A stretch of DNA of 16,467 bases from Candidatus Zixiibacteriota bacterium (GCA_030615745.1 JAUWYR010000050.1:1-16467), one strand, 5' to 3'; shown: positions 5,753 to 14,241, counted from the first letter of the stretch. Notes: generated by a model from the sequence alone, not told the origin. Program-made: numbers and translations.

Positions 5753-8419
5753 TTGTCAGCTAAATTAGATTTTAAGGGTGTTTTATGGGGCTGTCTTTTC
5801 TTTTTGATTTTAGCTTCGTTGGCACAGGCAGCAACAACCGGCAAAATAGCCGGGGTAGTGAAAGACAAACAAACGGGTGAGCCTTTGGCTGGAGCCACCA
5901 TTAAAGTTGAAGAGACAACAATAGGCACATCAACGGATGAGGATGGAGATTTTTTCTTGATAAATCTTCCAGTGGGTACTTACACTGTAGAAGCCTCCTT
6001 AATAGGTCACGAATCGGTCAAGAAGACTCAGGTAAAGGTTCTATTGGATTTAACCACTCCGGTTGATTTTGAATTGAAGACCTCTCCCATCATCTTGGCA
6101 GAGGTGCTAACAGTGGTAGCCCAGCGCCCCCTCATTCAGAAGGATTTAACCGCATCGACTGAGATAGTGACCAGGGAACAAATAGCAAATCTCCCGAATG
6201 CAGTCTCAATCCACAATGTGATCTCAAACACGGCTGGAACAGTAGAAGATAAGGATGGACTCTTACATATGCGTGGTGGGCGTAGTGGAACCATTAGCTA
6301 TTTTTTCGATGGAGTCTCGGTTCAAGATCCTTTCGTGGGTCACGCAGGAACTCGGATTCCACCTGATGCTTTGGAGGAACTGAACATAACCACAGGAGGC
6401 ATTGCTGCTGAATATGGGGAAGCTTTATCCGGTGTGGTTAATGCGCTAACACGACAGGGGACTAACAGATTCACTGGGAAGATCAAACTCTATGACGGAG
6501 CCACTCGATCATATGATGTAAATACAGGCGAGTATGGAGATATAAAAAGGAGTTACAATCAATTCGTCGTTATAAATTTAGGGGGCCCTCTTACCTTCAA
6601 CGCCAGTGATAGAGCCACTTTTTTTTGGTGTGGTGAGTATCTGAGAAACAATGGGCATCTCCCTCATAATAGGGTTGAGCTGACTTCCCAAACAGGGAAA
6701 ATAACAATTAAGCCCGCTAACAATTTGAGCGTGGTCTTAAATGGCAACTATTACCGAAGGGAACTTCAGAGATACAGACATCGTGATGTCAACAATATCT
6801 CATACGATTTCAACTTAAAAGGCTTAGGGAAAGTGAGAAATATCTCTCGCCTTTTAGGAGTCAAAATAGCTTATCCCACCTCGAAGAATAGCATCTACTT
6901 TTTGAAATTCAGCCATTTCGATGCCGAATATAAACTTGCACCTGAGCATCTTTTTGACCGGTATTGGGATCAGTGGCCTGGCTATGCTGAGGATTCAAGC
7001 GGAACCTACATTGGGACTATCGACGATAATAATTATATGCCTGCTGACACCTTCTTCTGGACTGGATTTACTGCGGCTCCAGATTTCTTTCCAGTATATC
7101 ACTATCGCAGAACTAAATACAACTCAATCGGTTTTGACATACTGGGTCAGGTAAATAAGTATAACCAGATAAAAATTGGGGGAGAGTATCGAGCCTACCG
7201 ACTCAAATGGGATGACAAGCAGTTTTTCAATGTTAGACCTTACGGGGAGAAATATAATGTAAATCCTAAATATGCTGCCGGATATATTCAGGACAAAATC
7301 GAGCTAAAAGACATGATAATTAATGCTGGGCTCAGAGTTGATTATCTTAAAGCGGATATTGACTTCTGGGAAGATCCTGTGACCAAGAATAAAAAAGTTT
7401 CAGCTAATCCTAAGGTCCAGTTAAGTCCCAGGTTGGGCATTTCCCATCCTATCACTGACCAAACGGTGATTCACTTCAATTATGGATATTATTTTCAAGT
7501 TCCCCAGTACATGTATCTTTTTACCAATCTTGAAGCGGATTTGAGCACCGGCTTCCCCTTGGTGGGCAATCCTGACATGGAACCTGAAAAAACAGTCTCT
7601 TATGAGCTTGGTTTCGACCATCTGTTGACTAAGGATATAAAATTGGATGTCACCATCTACTATAAGGATCTAACCAACTTGGCTACTACTCGACAGGTGG
7701 TCTATGCTGGTGGGTCCTATACTCAATACACCAACGCAGATTACGGGAGTGTGAAGGGAGTTGACCTGACTTTAACCAAAATACCGGTTGGTAATTTGTC
7801 AGGCAAGGTGGCTTATACCTATTCTATTGCCAAAGGAAATGCTTCCTCGGTGACCGAGGGTTATTATGATTACTTCACTCGTGGAACCAACGCCCCTGTC
7901 TGGCCGGTCAAGGAGTATCCTTTAGCTTTTGATCAAAGACATACTCTTACTGCCGATTTGGACTACAGGGTTCCGAGGAATTGGCACGGAAAGTTCATGG
8001 GCATCGGGATTCCTGGAGCTTGGGGTGTCAACATATTAACCAAGTACGGTAGCGGGCTCCCTTATACCAAGACCGATGAACAAGGAAATCGGATCGGGAT
8101 GTTAAACCAGGGAAGAATGCCGCCGACTTATAGGGTTGATTTAAAGTTCAACAAGGACTTTTACTTTTCCAAAAAAAGCGACATAAGGTTCACCTTTTTT
8201 ACCGAGGTGGAAAATCTATTTGATCGGAGAAATGTCAAAAATGTCTACTCCAACACTGGCAAACCGGATGACGACGGCAGGGATTATAGTGCTACCACTG
8301 ATCCAGAAGGACCCTTTACTGCTGAAGATGTTAATCGCTACTATAGACTTTTAGCTAAGGATCCTCAAAATTATGATGCCCCAAGAACAATTAGATGGGG
8401 ATTGGAATTAGTTTTTTAA
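5753..8419 (+). CDS. TonB-dependent outer-membrane receptor with carboxypeptidase-regulatory-like N-domain
   Basis: An 888-residue outer-membrane receptor, counted from the TTG at 5753, which is chosen because a strong AAGGAGG precedes it. Signal peptide residues 1-26 end in LAQA. A carboxypeptidase-regulatory-like beta-sandwich follows (about 28-108, GKIAGVVKDKQTGEPLAGAT). Next come a TonB-box-like stretch (EVLTVVA, about 117-123), a plug domain (about 133-242, containing LHMRGGRSG and FFDGVSVQDPF) and a 22-strand-type barrel to the terminal aromatic residue (ELVF). The family imports large or scarce ligands using TonB energy; the substrate cannot be told from the sequence. No SusD-like lipoprotein is adjacent. 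The next gene begins 12 nt downstream with a ribosome site overlapping the stop codon, so the three plus-strand genes are one operon. Confidence 0.93.
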   Translation: MSAKLDFKGVLWGCLFFLILASLAQAATTGKIAGVVKDKQTGEPLAGATIKVEETTIGTSTDEDGDFFLINLPVGTYTVEASLIGHESVKKTQVKVLLDLTTPVDFELKTSPIILAEVLTVVAQRPLIQKDLTASTEIVTREQIANLPNAVSIHNVISNTAGTVEDKDGLLHMRGGRSGTISYFFDGVSVQDPFVGHAGTRIPPDALEELNITTGGIAAEYGEALSGVVNALTRQGTNRFTGKIKLYDGATRSYDVNTGEYGDIKRSYNQFVVINLGGPLTFNASDRATFFWCGEYLRNNGHLPHNRVELTSQTGKITIKPANNLSVVLNGNYYRRELQRYRHRDVNNISYDFNLKGLGKVRNISRLLGVKIAYPTSKNSIYFLKFSHFDAEYKLAPEHLFDRYWDQWPGYAEDSSGTYIGTIDDNNYMPADTFFWTGFTAAPDFFPVYHYRRTKYNSIGFDILGQVNKYNQIKIGGEYRAYRLKWDDKQFFNVRPYGEKYNVNPKYAAGYIQDKIELKDMIINAGLRVDYLKADIDFWEDPVTKNKKVSANPKVQLSPRLGISHPITDQTVIHFNYGYYFQVPQYMYLFTNLEADLSTGFPLVGNPDMEPEKTVSYELGFDHLLTKDIKLDVTIYYKDLTNLATTRQVVYAGGSYTQYTNADYGSVKGVDLTLTKIPVGNLSGKVAYTYSIAKGNASSVTEGYYDYFTRGTNAPVWPVKEYPLAFDQRHTLTADLDYRVPRNWHGKFMGIGIPGAWGVNILTKYGSGLPYTKTDEQGNRIGMLNQGRMPPTYRVDLKFNKDFYFSKKSDIRFTFFTEVENLFDRRNVKNVYSNTGKPDDDGRDYSATTDPEGPFTAEDVNRYYRLLAKDPQNYDAPRTIRWGLELVF

Positions 8420-8431
8420 GGAGGAAGAAAT

Positions 8432-11101
8432 ATGCGGAAAGAAAGATTTTTCAAAAAAGTGGTTTTCACTTTGGTGATTTTGATTCTCCTTTTAATCACA
8501 ACTAACAACACCAATGCAAAACTAACGAAATTTATGGATCCACCCACCCCGATGCAGGATCAGATTATCCATAACAAGGGGAATATCGCCACTAGTATCC
8601 AGAACTGGGGTCAGATCGGAGGTCAAAGCCATTTGGGCATACCTTCTGGAGAGTGGCCCAAGGGGTCTGAACATAATTACTTGGCTGAGATCAAATATTG
8701 GATGGGCGCAATCACATCTTCTGGAGACACTGTTGTGGCAAATTCCGAGGATGATTTCATGCCTATTTCTATCCCCTTAGCTGGAGAACAATCTTATAAA
8801 ATACGCCTCTCTACAGATCCTGAAACCTATAATTATGACCCTTCCGACACTGTAGGCTTGGGTGTTGGCAAACCAGCCTACGGCTGGAGCATATGGGATA
8901 GCCAGACTGAGAGCTGGGTTTATAATAGAGTTTGGAATTCACAAGAAAGCCTTTATGTCGAGGCTGGTCCTGTCTCTCTTCAGGAGAGTCACTACCGCTT
9001 TAACGATGCTAACAGCGGAATCAGCATTCTGGGATTGGAACTAACCCAGACAATCTATCAGTGGAATTACAGTTATAATGAAGATTTTCTTTTTGTGGTA
9101 TTAGAGATTAAAAACAAAAGTTCTTTTGGTTACCAAGATTTCGCCTTTGGACTTTATTGTGACTTCGATGTGGGAGGACTTAATCCTCAGGGTGGTAATG
9201 GTCGCTTAGGAGACTTGGTGGCTTTTGATTCGAGTATGAACTTAGCCTGGACCTATGATGAGGATGGATATGACCCTGGCTGGGGTCCTCTGGTTAAATG
9301 CGGGATGATGGGCACCAAGTATATTGAGACCCCGGATAATATTGGAATGACAGCCTTTAGGACCGGTCAATGGGAACATCTACCGCAAACCGATGGGGGA
9401 AAGTATGAATTCATAAACAGCCAGCAGTTCGACCAAAGTCTTCCGCCTACAGATCAATACTATATTCAGTGTACCCGAAGGATCAATTTAGAAGCGGGAA
9501 AGACTATTAGAGTGGTTTTTGCCTTAGTTGCCGGTCAGGATGAAGCTGAACTTAAAGCTAATGCTTCAATGGCTCAAATGGTGTATGATAATCATTTCAT
9601 TGGGCCAGAGCCACCAAAACCTGCTAAGTTGGTCGCTACACCTGGTTACGCTTTAGCAAAGCTTTCCTGGGATAACTCATCAGAGAACTCCGTTGATCCT
9701 TTGTCCGGGAAAAAAGACTTTAAAGGATATAAGATTTACCGGAGCACCGATATGGGGTTAACTTGGGGTGATCTGGTAAAAAATCCAGATGGAAGTTTAG
9801 GACCAGACTATGTTCCTGTAGCTATTTTTCAGAAAGAAAATGAGGGTGATATTTTGCCCCATACTTATATTGACAAAGACCTTACTAATGGAATGGAATA
9901 TTGGTACTCAGTGGTCTCTTATGACTCAGGCGATTCGACCGTTCCTATCCAGGCTTTGCAAACAGCTTATGGTAGGCCCGGCGAGGATCCGAATTGTGCC
10001 TTTGCTATACCTCGAACTGACCCGGCTGGTTTTTACCCTGCAGAAAAAACGGTTAAGCACAATTATTACGGCTCCGAGGAAAAAAGCGATGGAAAGGTGA
10101 TCCCGATTACTTTTGACCCCTTCGCTTTGACCGGTCATGAGTATAAGGTGGTTTTTTCAGAGGATCCATTGCAGACTTTTTGGCATGTAGTTGATATTCA
10201 AACCAATGACACAGTCTTGAAAAATCAAACCAGACAGGAAGGAGACACAGAAAGTTATCCGGTGGTGGATGGGATTCAGGTAATAGTAACCAACGGCTTG
10301 AGAGAGCCTGATTACTATCATCAAACCGGCCTTGCCACCGCTTTAGATACCACCTTGCATATGGGATATTTCTATGGAGCGATGGGGGAGACCTTCGGTA
10401 TTCCCACTGGTGGAGATATACATTTCCGATCAACCTATGAGATCAGATTTACCCAGAATGGTTCTGTGGGCTATAGTTTCTATGATGATGTTACTCCGAT
10501 ACAACTACCTTTTGAGGTATGGAACATCTCTTTAGGCTATCAGGTTATCGCGGAGATATATGATTGGGGGAACGACGGGGTGTGGAATCCTGAAAACAAA
10601 GACTATATTGATATTGTAAATATTCCCTATGATGGGAATCCTCATCCTGAGGCTTTCCCTTATCATCACTCTTGGTTTTTCAGATTTGGGATCTCAGACA
10701 CCAATTACGCGGTAGGAGATGTTTACAAAATAGGTGGGGCTAAACTTAATACTCCAGAAGATGAATTTGTTTTCAGTGCTTCCGGGATAGATTTCCATCA
10801 GGCTGAAAGTGAACTGTCCGAGATCAAAGTGGTTCCCAATCCCTATATAGCTCATGCTCAATGGGAAAACACCGAAGGGATCAGAAAGATTCAATTCACC
10901 CATCTACCCGATGTTTGTAAGATCCGCATTTATACCTTAGCTGGTGATCTGATACAAACTATAGATCACAACAACGACACCGGCACCGAGGAGTGGGATA
11001 TGTTGACGGTAAATCAGCAAGGTGTCGCACCAGGTATTTATTATTATCACATAGAATCGAAATATGGAGAAAAATTAGGTAAATTTGTGGTTATAAAGTG
11101 A
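8432..11101 (+). CDS. Large exported protein with fibronectin III-like domain and T9SS type-A-like sorting domain
   Basis: An 889-residue secreted or surface protein. The N-terminal signal peptide covers about residues 1-29 (basic start, long hydrophobic core, ending NTNA). The first 390 residues form an unrecognised beta-rich region. Residues about 396-500 look like a fibronectin type III domain (AKLSWDNS, FKGYKIYRS, GMEYWYSVVSYD). The last 96 residues are a CTD: EIKVVPNPY, FTHLPDVCKIRIYTLAGDL, VAPGIYYYHIES and a terminal KFVVIK. This layout is standard for type IX-like secretion cargo in FCB-group bacteria. The ATG at 8432 has AAGGAGG that overlaps the TAA of the receptor gene. Its position between a TonB receptor and a PorV-like gene suggests a surface partner of the receptor. 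No catalytic motif is visible, so a binding or structural role is inferred. Confidence 0.88.
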   Translation: MRKERFFKKVVFTLVILILLLITTNNTNAKLTKFMDPPTPMQDQIIHNKGNIATSIQNWGQIGGQSHLGIPSGEWPKGSEHNYLAEIKYWMGAITSSGDTVVANSEDDFMPISIPLAGEQSYKIRLSTDPETYNYDPSDTVGLGVGKPAYGWSIWDSQTESWVYNRVWNSQESLYVEAGPVSLQESHYRFNDANSGISILGLELTQTIYQWNYSYNEDFLFVVLEIKNKSSFGYQDFAFGLYCDFDVGGLNPQGGNGRLGDLVAFDSSMNLAWTYDEDGYDPGWGPLVKCGMMGTKYIETPDNIGMTAFRTGQWEHLPQTDGGKYEFINSQQFDQSLPPTDQYYIQCTRRINLEAGKTIRVVFALVAGQDEAELKANASMAQMVYDNHFIGPEPPKPAKLVATPGYALAKLSWDNSSENSVDPLSGKKDFKGYKIYRSTDMGLTWGDLVKNPDGSLGPDYVPVAIFQKENEGDILPHTYIDKDLTNGMEYWYSVVSYDSGDSTVPIQALQTAYGRPGEDPNCAFAIPRTDPAGFYPAEKTVKHNYYGSEEKSDGKVIPITFDPFALTGHEYKVVFSEDPLQTFWHVVDIQTNDTVLKNQTRQEGDTESYPVVDGIQVIVTNGLREPDYYHQTGLATALDTTLHMGYFYGAMGETFGIPTGGDIHFRSTYEIRFTQNGSVGYSFYDDVTPIQLPFEVWNISLGYQVIAEIYDWGNDGVWNPENKDYIDIVNIPYDGNPHPEAFPYHHSWFFRFGISDTNYAVGDVYKIGGAKLNTPEDEFVFSASGIDFHQAESELSEIKVVPNPYIAHAQWENTEGIRKIQFTHLPDVCKIRIYTLAGDLIQTIDHNNDTGTEEWDMLTVNQQGVAPGIYYYHIESKYGEKLGKFVVIK

Positions 11102-11125
11102 ACTTAATCATAAGGGGAAGAAAAG

Positions 11126-12136
11126 ATGAGAAAAAAAATTATCTTGATCCTGTTCTGCTTCTTAATTTTGACAGCAGCATCAATTGAAGCCAAGGAGTTC
11201 TCCAAGGTTGGAACAGTGGGAGCTCAATTTCTAAAAATCGGAGTGGGAGCCAGATATGTGGGTATGGGGGAGGCTTCGGTTGCTTGCGTGGATGATGCCT
11301 ATGCTATGTATTGGAATCCGGCTAGTCTAACTCTGCTTTCCAGTTCAAACCTTTTGTTTACTAATGTTGATTGGATAGATGATGTGCAGCTAAACTATGT
11401 TGCTTTTGGAAAGCCAATTGGAAATAGTTCCGCTTTTGGGATAAGTTTGACCGTCTTGACCATGGGGGAGATGGAAGTCACAACTGTAGATGAACCTGAG
11501 GGAACCGGGGAAACCTTCACCGCTTCAGACTACGCTTTGAGTTTGGGGTATGCCAGAAAATTAACGGACAGGTTCTCCCTGGGATTATCTGCCAAATACA
11601 TACATGAGAGACTTTCAGAGGAGAGAGCTTCCGGGGTTGGATTTGATTTTGGCACTTTGTTTTATACCGGCTTCAACAGCTTAAGAATAGGAATGAGCAT
11701 TTCCAATTTGGGACCGGAGCTGAAGCTGGATGGGCCAGAGTTAGACATAGGTTACCATCCTAGCCCAGGTAATACCAACTACGATGAGGTCAAAGCCAAA
11801 ATATCAGTTGAGCATTATGATCTCCCCTTAACCTTCAGATTTGGAGTAGCATATGACCTTGCGGTCTCGCCTAATTCTCAGATGACCATCTCATTAGAAG
11901 CAAAACATCCAAATGATAATGTGCAGCAGGTGAGCATAGGTTCAGAATATATCTGGAAAGACATGGTCTTTTTAAGGGGAGGATACAAGTTAAATTATGA
12001 AGAGGAAGGATTAGCTTTGGGAGGAGGTCTAAAGTTCCAAGTTGGTAAAAATGCTGAGATGAAACTAAATTATGCCTGGGTTGATTTCAACAGATTGCAG
12101 AGTATCCATCGTTTTTCTTTGGGCTTTCTTTTCTGA
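11126..12136 (+). CDS. PorV/PorQ-like outer-membrane beta-barrel protein
   Basis: A 336-residue protein with a signal peptide (about 1-22, ending IEA) and the family signature at residues 41-68, GARYVGMGEASVA then DDAYAMYWNPASL. Alternating amphipathic strands continue to a C-terminal aromatic residue (GFLF), as expected of a FadL-like barrel. In type IX secretion, PorV is the outer-membrane protein that accepts cargo from the translocon and hands it to the attachment complex; related PorQ-type proteins have similar roles. It starts 24 nt after the sorted-protein gene, with an AAGGGGAAG ribosome site, and is the last gene of the operon. Co-transcription with a CTD-bearing protein fits a dedicated delivery role, but genomes of this type usually have several paralogues, so a specific symbol is not given. 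Confidence 0.87.
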   Translation: MRKKIILILFCFLILTAASIEAKEFSKVGTVGAQFLKIGVGARYVGMGEASVACVDDAYAMYWNPASLTLLSSSNLLFTNVDWIDDVQLNYVAFGKPIGNSSAFGISLTVLTMGEMEVTTVDEPEGTGETFTASDYALSLGYARKLTDRFSLGLSAKYIHERLSEERASGVGFDFGTLFYTGFNSLRIGMSISNLGPELKLDGPELDIGYHPSPGNTNYDEVKAKISVEHYDLPLTFRFGVAYDLAVSPNSQMTISLEAKHPNDNVQQVSIGSEYIWKDMVFLRGGYKLNYEEEGLALGGGLKFQVGKNAEMKLNYAWVDFNRLQSIHRFSLGFLF

Positions 12137-12330
12137 TGCCAAAGAATAGTTGAATTTGCTACGTTGAGTGTGTAAATCTTCCTCAAGCCTTTGAGTATTC
12201 CCGAAACATGGTCGTCATTCAAAAGCATAGACATTTTCCCACTTCTGACAAAAATCTATGCAATTATTTGCGTTAAGTGCTTAAGTTGAATTAGGGATAA
12301 ATAGCCGCGTCTACTTCAGGAACGTTTAGA

Positions 12331-12600
12331 CTATCTTTTTGATTGTAGAGCAACGACCTCAGCAGATGTTGATTGATTGTTTGTATCTGTAATTTTTTCA
12401 ATTTTCCTTATCAACATTTCTTTAAACTCACAATCCTTTGTCAACTCATCCAACCATCTATCAGCCTCCTTTCTTTGTAAATCCTTTTCCACAATATTTA
12501 CTATTGTTTCTTTATCCAATGGCATCCCACATTTGAAACAAAACTTGTTTGTGGCTTGATTGGTTTCATCACATCTCAGGCAGCTACAGGAAACTGCGGA
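12331..12600 (-). pseudogene. Zinc-ribbon C-terminal tail of a probable tyrosine integrase, 5'-truncated
   Basis: The frame contains an ATG at 12523-12525 (64 codons), but it is open further upstream to a TAA at 12601-12603. The extended part reads CSCLRCDETNQATNKFCFKCG, a CxxC-x10-CxxC zinc ribbon, followed by MPLDKETIVNIVEKDLQRKE and a charged helical tail. A zinc ribbon followed by a PLD(K/E)-type helix is typical of the C-terminus of some archaeal and bacterial site-specific tyrosine recombinases, as I recall the family. The catalytic domain is absent and no start codon precedes the ribbon, so this is a truncated relic. It could alternatively be the tail of another zinc-ribbon protein. 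Confidence 0.55.
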
Positions 12601-12699
12601 TTATGCCTATGAGGAAAAAAGGAGAAGCAAGGCGGTTCAGAGTTAGGCTTATAAACTGCAACTTCAATATTGGGTATGGCAGGGAGATTCGTCAGATAA

Positions 12700-12948
12700 T
12701 CAGTTAGGACATGTGTAACCTGTCTTGCTCTCCTTACCATCTCCGGCTTTAATTACAACTTCTTTGGATAAAAGCCCGTGCTTGATGGCATTCCATTTGA
12801 CGATACTTTTACCTTCAGATGTTTTTGGTCCTGTCGATTTTAGATCATTTTTTCTGTTTGCCTTAATTTTGGCTCGAGGTCTTGTCTCTTTCTCTTCATC
12901 TTTATGATTCCCATTTCTACAGTCTGAGAAAGTTTCGATTATATAACC
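12700..12948 (-). pseudogene. Fragment of the STGPKTxEGK...NAxKHG accessory protein family
   Basis: Minus-strand frame closed by TGA at both ends (12949-12951 upstream, 12700-12702 downstream) and without an ATG, GTG or TTG. It reads AKIKANRKNDLKSTGPKTSEGK, then VKWNAIKHGLLSKEVV and IKAGDGKES. This is the recognisable N-terminal signature of a widespread uncharacterised family (NRRNAxxSTGPKTPEGKAxxxxNAxKHG) that is often multicopy and found in accessory DNA. The normal family continues well past GDGKES, but here the match stops and a stop follows within about ten codons, so the gene is truncated at both ends. The motif match is by recollection of the family; function is unknown. Confidence 0.65.
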
Positions 12949-13310
12949 TCATACTTCTTTTGCTCTTGAGGTGTAAAAATTTTTGACACCATGTGAGTTA
13001 ATCTGGAAAAGTCTTGAGTATTTTCAAAAACGTTAATTCGGATCTGTCAAAAAACTGTTTCGATTTTGTTTCAATTCGACTTGTATTTTCTTAGGTTTTT
13101 ATGGGTTATGATGGATCATCTAAATAGTCCCTAACTTATTGTCTATCTTTCTAATAACAAGCAGTTCAACAAATTAAAAGACCCCCCCTTAATTGTAAAG
13201 TCTAAATTAAAAATCAAGTAAAAATTGCGAAAAGAAGCTCCACTGCTAAAGAAGAAAATAGTAGAATTATCCTCAAAATCGCCTTTGGTAAATCTAATAA
13301 TTAGATATAC

Positions 13311-13361
13311 AAAAGGATTCCTTAATTCCCTTTGAAAGGGGTATCGGGTGGACTACCCCCC
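13311..13361 (+). repeat. Imperfect direct repeat, copy A, hairpin-forming
   Basis: Begins AAAAGGATTCCTTAATTCCC and ends GGTGGACTACCCCC. It matches copy B at 13500-13550 at roughly 80% without gaps. A GGGGTA/TACCCC stem (13338-13343 with 13354-13359) and the near-perfect palindrome CCCTTTGAAAGGG (13328-13340) lie within it. Confidence 0.65.
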
Positions 13362-13387
13362 CCGTCTCTATCCAACCACCTCTCTCC

Positions 13388-13400
13388 AAAAGGATTCCTT
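13388..13400 (+). repeat. Short partial copy of the same repeat
   Basis: AAAAGGATTCCTT is identical to the first 13 nt of copy A, but the match does not continue into the rest of the unit. Confidence 0.5.
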
Positions 13401-13499
13401 ATAGCTAATGCCACCCAAATTAGGGACAGGGGTTGACCTCTGTAACCTACTTTAAACTCTCATTAAGTTACTTTGACTAAACTGTGGATTATACTGACG

Positions 13500-13550
13500 A
13501 AGGGATTCCTTAATTTCACTTGATAAGGGTAGGCGGTGGACTACTCCCCC
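13500..13550 (+). repeat. Imperfect direct repeat, copy B
   Basis: AAGGGATTCCTTAATTTCAC at the start and GGTGGACTACTCCCCC at the end align with copy A. The GGGTAG...CTAC stem is retained with one bulge, while the inner CCCTTTGAAAGGG palindrome of copy A is not. Confidence 0.65.
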
Positions 13551-13642
13551 TTTTGTCGATTGAGATTATTTTGATGCCAATAGCTGCGAAGCATCAGGTA
13601 TCGGTTCTTCTAAATTTATCAAAAAAGTTCTAAAATCGTCCA

Positions 13643-14239
13643 CTACCCCCAGCTTAGTGCTATAAAATATCCGATTTTTAAAAAATCACTCCTTTTTTTA
13701 TTTTCTAAAAAAGACAGACAATTTTTACAAAAGTTTATTGATTTGAAATCGATCTCCTCCGCATAGGTGGAGGTATACATAACGCACTCTGGTTTTTGAC
13801 AATGTATCAAACCAAAGGTGTGCCCTAATTCGTGAACTGCTTCCTTTTGTAAACGCTCTTTTAACCTTTGAGGGTTTTCTGGCAATCCATACAATTCATC
13901 TCTTAATCTGTGGGTGGAAACTAAAGCTGCTTTCCCCTCTAATTGTGCCTCGCCAAAAACATAGGTTAAAACAGGGACATATAAATCCACTGTGGTTACT
14001 GCTAAAACTTTACAAGACTTTTCAGGAATTTTTTTTAAAATCTGTGACAGGATCCAAGTTGAGTTGTATTGATTGCGGATAAAATCTTTTCCCCCATCCA
14101 GAGGGAACGGTTTGTTCAAAAAGCTTACCGGGAGTTTGAAAATCGTTTTAAGAACAGATAAAAGTTCAGTTAAAAGTTTATAATCTGAAAAACTGAGTGG
14201 AAGTATGTATATGTGTAGTTCTTTTTGTGTAGTGTGCAC
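13643..14239 (-). CDS. amzA: Archaemetzincin-type zinc metalloprotease, GTG start
   Basis: A 198-residue protein, without signal peptide, of the archaemetzincin family (peptidase family M54). The zinc site HELGHTFGLIHC is at residues 136-147 (ligands H136, H140, H146; catalytic E137), followed by C152, M154 and a CKNC pair (C171, C174). The four cysteines form the family's second, structural zinc site. The N-terminal half also fits the family: an ILPL strand near the start and RNQYNS (55-60). The start is GTG (14237-14239), 2 nt after the stop of the sigma-54 activator gene. No correctly spaced ribosome site exists and the frame is closed upstream, so translation probably depends on re-initiation. 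The substrate is unknown. The last codons (SWG then stop) lie beside sequence resembling the end of the nearby repeat unit, so the extreme C-terminus may be altered. Confidence 0.93.
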   Translation of the reverse strand: MHTTQKELHIYILPLSFSDYKLLTELLSVLKTIFKLPVSFLNKPFPLDGGKDFIRNQYNSTWILSQILKKIPEKSCKVLAVTTVDLYVPVLTYVFGEAQLEGKAALVSTHRLRDELYGLPENPQRLKERLQKEAVHELGHTFGLIHCQKPECVMYTSTYAEEIDFKSINFCKNCLSFLENKKRSDFLKIGYFIALSWG

Positions 14240-14241
14240 CT

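Larger units (their letters stand above)
12137..13642. other. Gene-poor region with decayed mobile or accessory fragments and repeats
   Basis: About 1.5 kb without an intact gene between the convergent plus-strand outer-membrane operon and the minus-strand archaemetzincin operon. It contains two recognisable broken coding fragments (12331-12600 and 12700-12948, both minus strand) and a family of imperfect repeats between 13311 and 13550. I see no clear rho-independent terminator for either converging operon. The stretches 12137-12330 and 12949-13310 show nothing I can identify. Short C-runs occur at 13182-13188 and 13356-13363. Confidence 0.6.

Noticed and set aside
12070-12234. Minus-strand ORF of 54 codons (begins MSMLLNDDHV)
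   Set aside because: Its 3' part is antisense to the end of the PorV-like gene and it resembles no family I know; treated as chance.
12576-12740. Minus-strand ORF of 54 codons (contains VLTDYLTNLPAIPN)
   Set aside because: It overlaps the ends of both relic fragments in another frame, and its second half is low in coding character; no family recognised.
13225-13335. Plus-strand ORF of 36 codons from TTG, ending inside repeat copy A
   Set aside because: No ribosome site, an unusual start codon, and the end is supplied by the repeat; not supportable as a gene.
13311-13550. CRISPR array
   Set aside because: Only two diverged full units and one partial copy, with unequal spacing; no regular spacers and no cas genes.
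13572-13596. TGATGC/GCATCA stem as a terminator for the archaemetzincin operon
   Set aside because: A 6-bp stem with a 13-nt loop and no following T-run on the minus strand.
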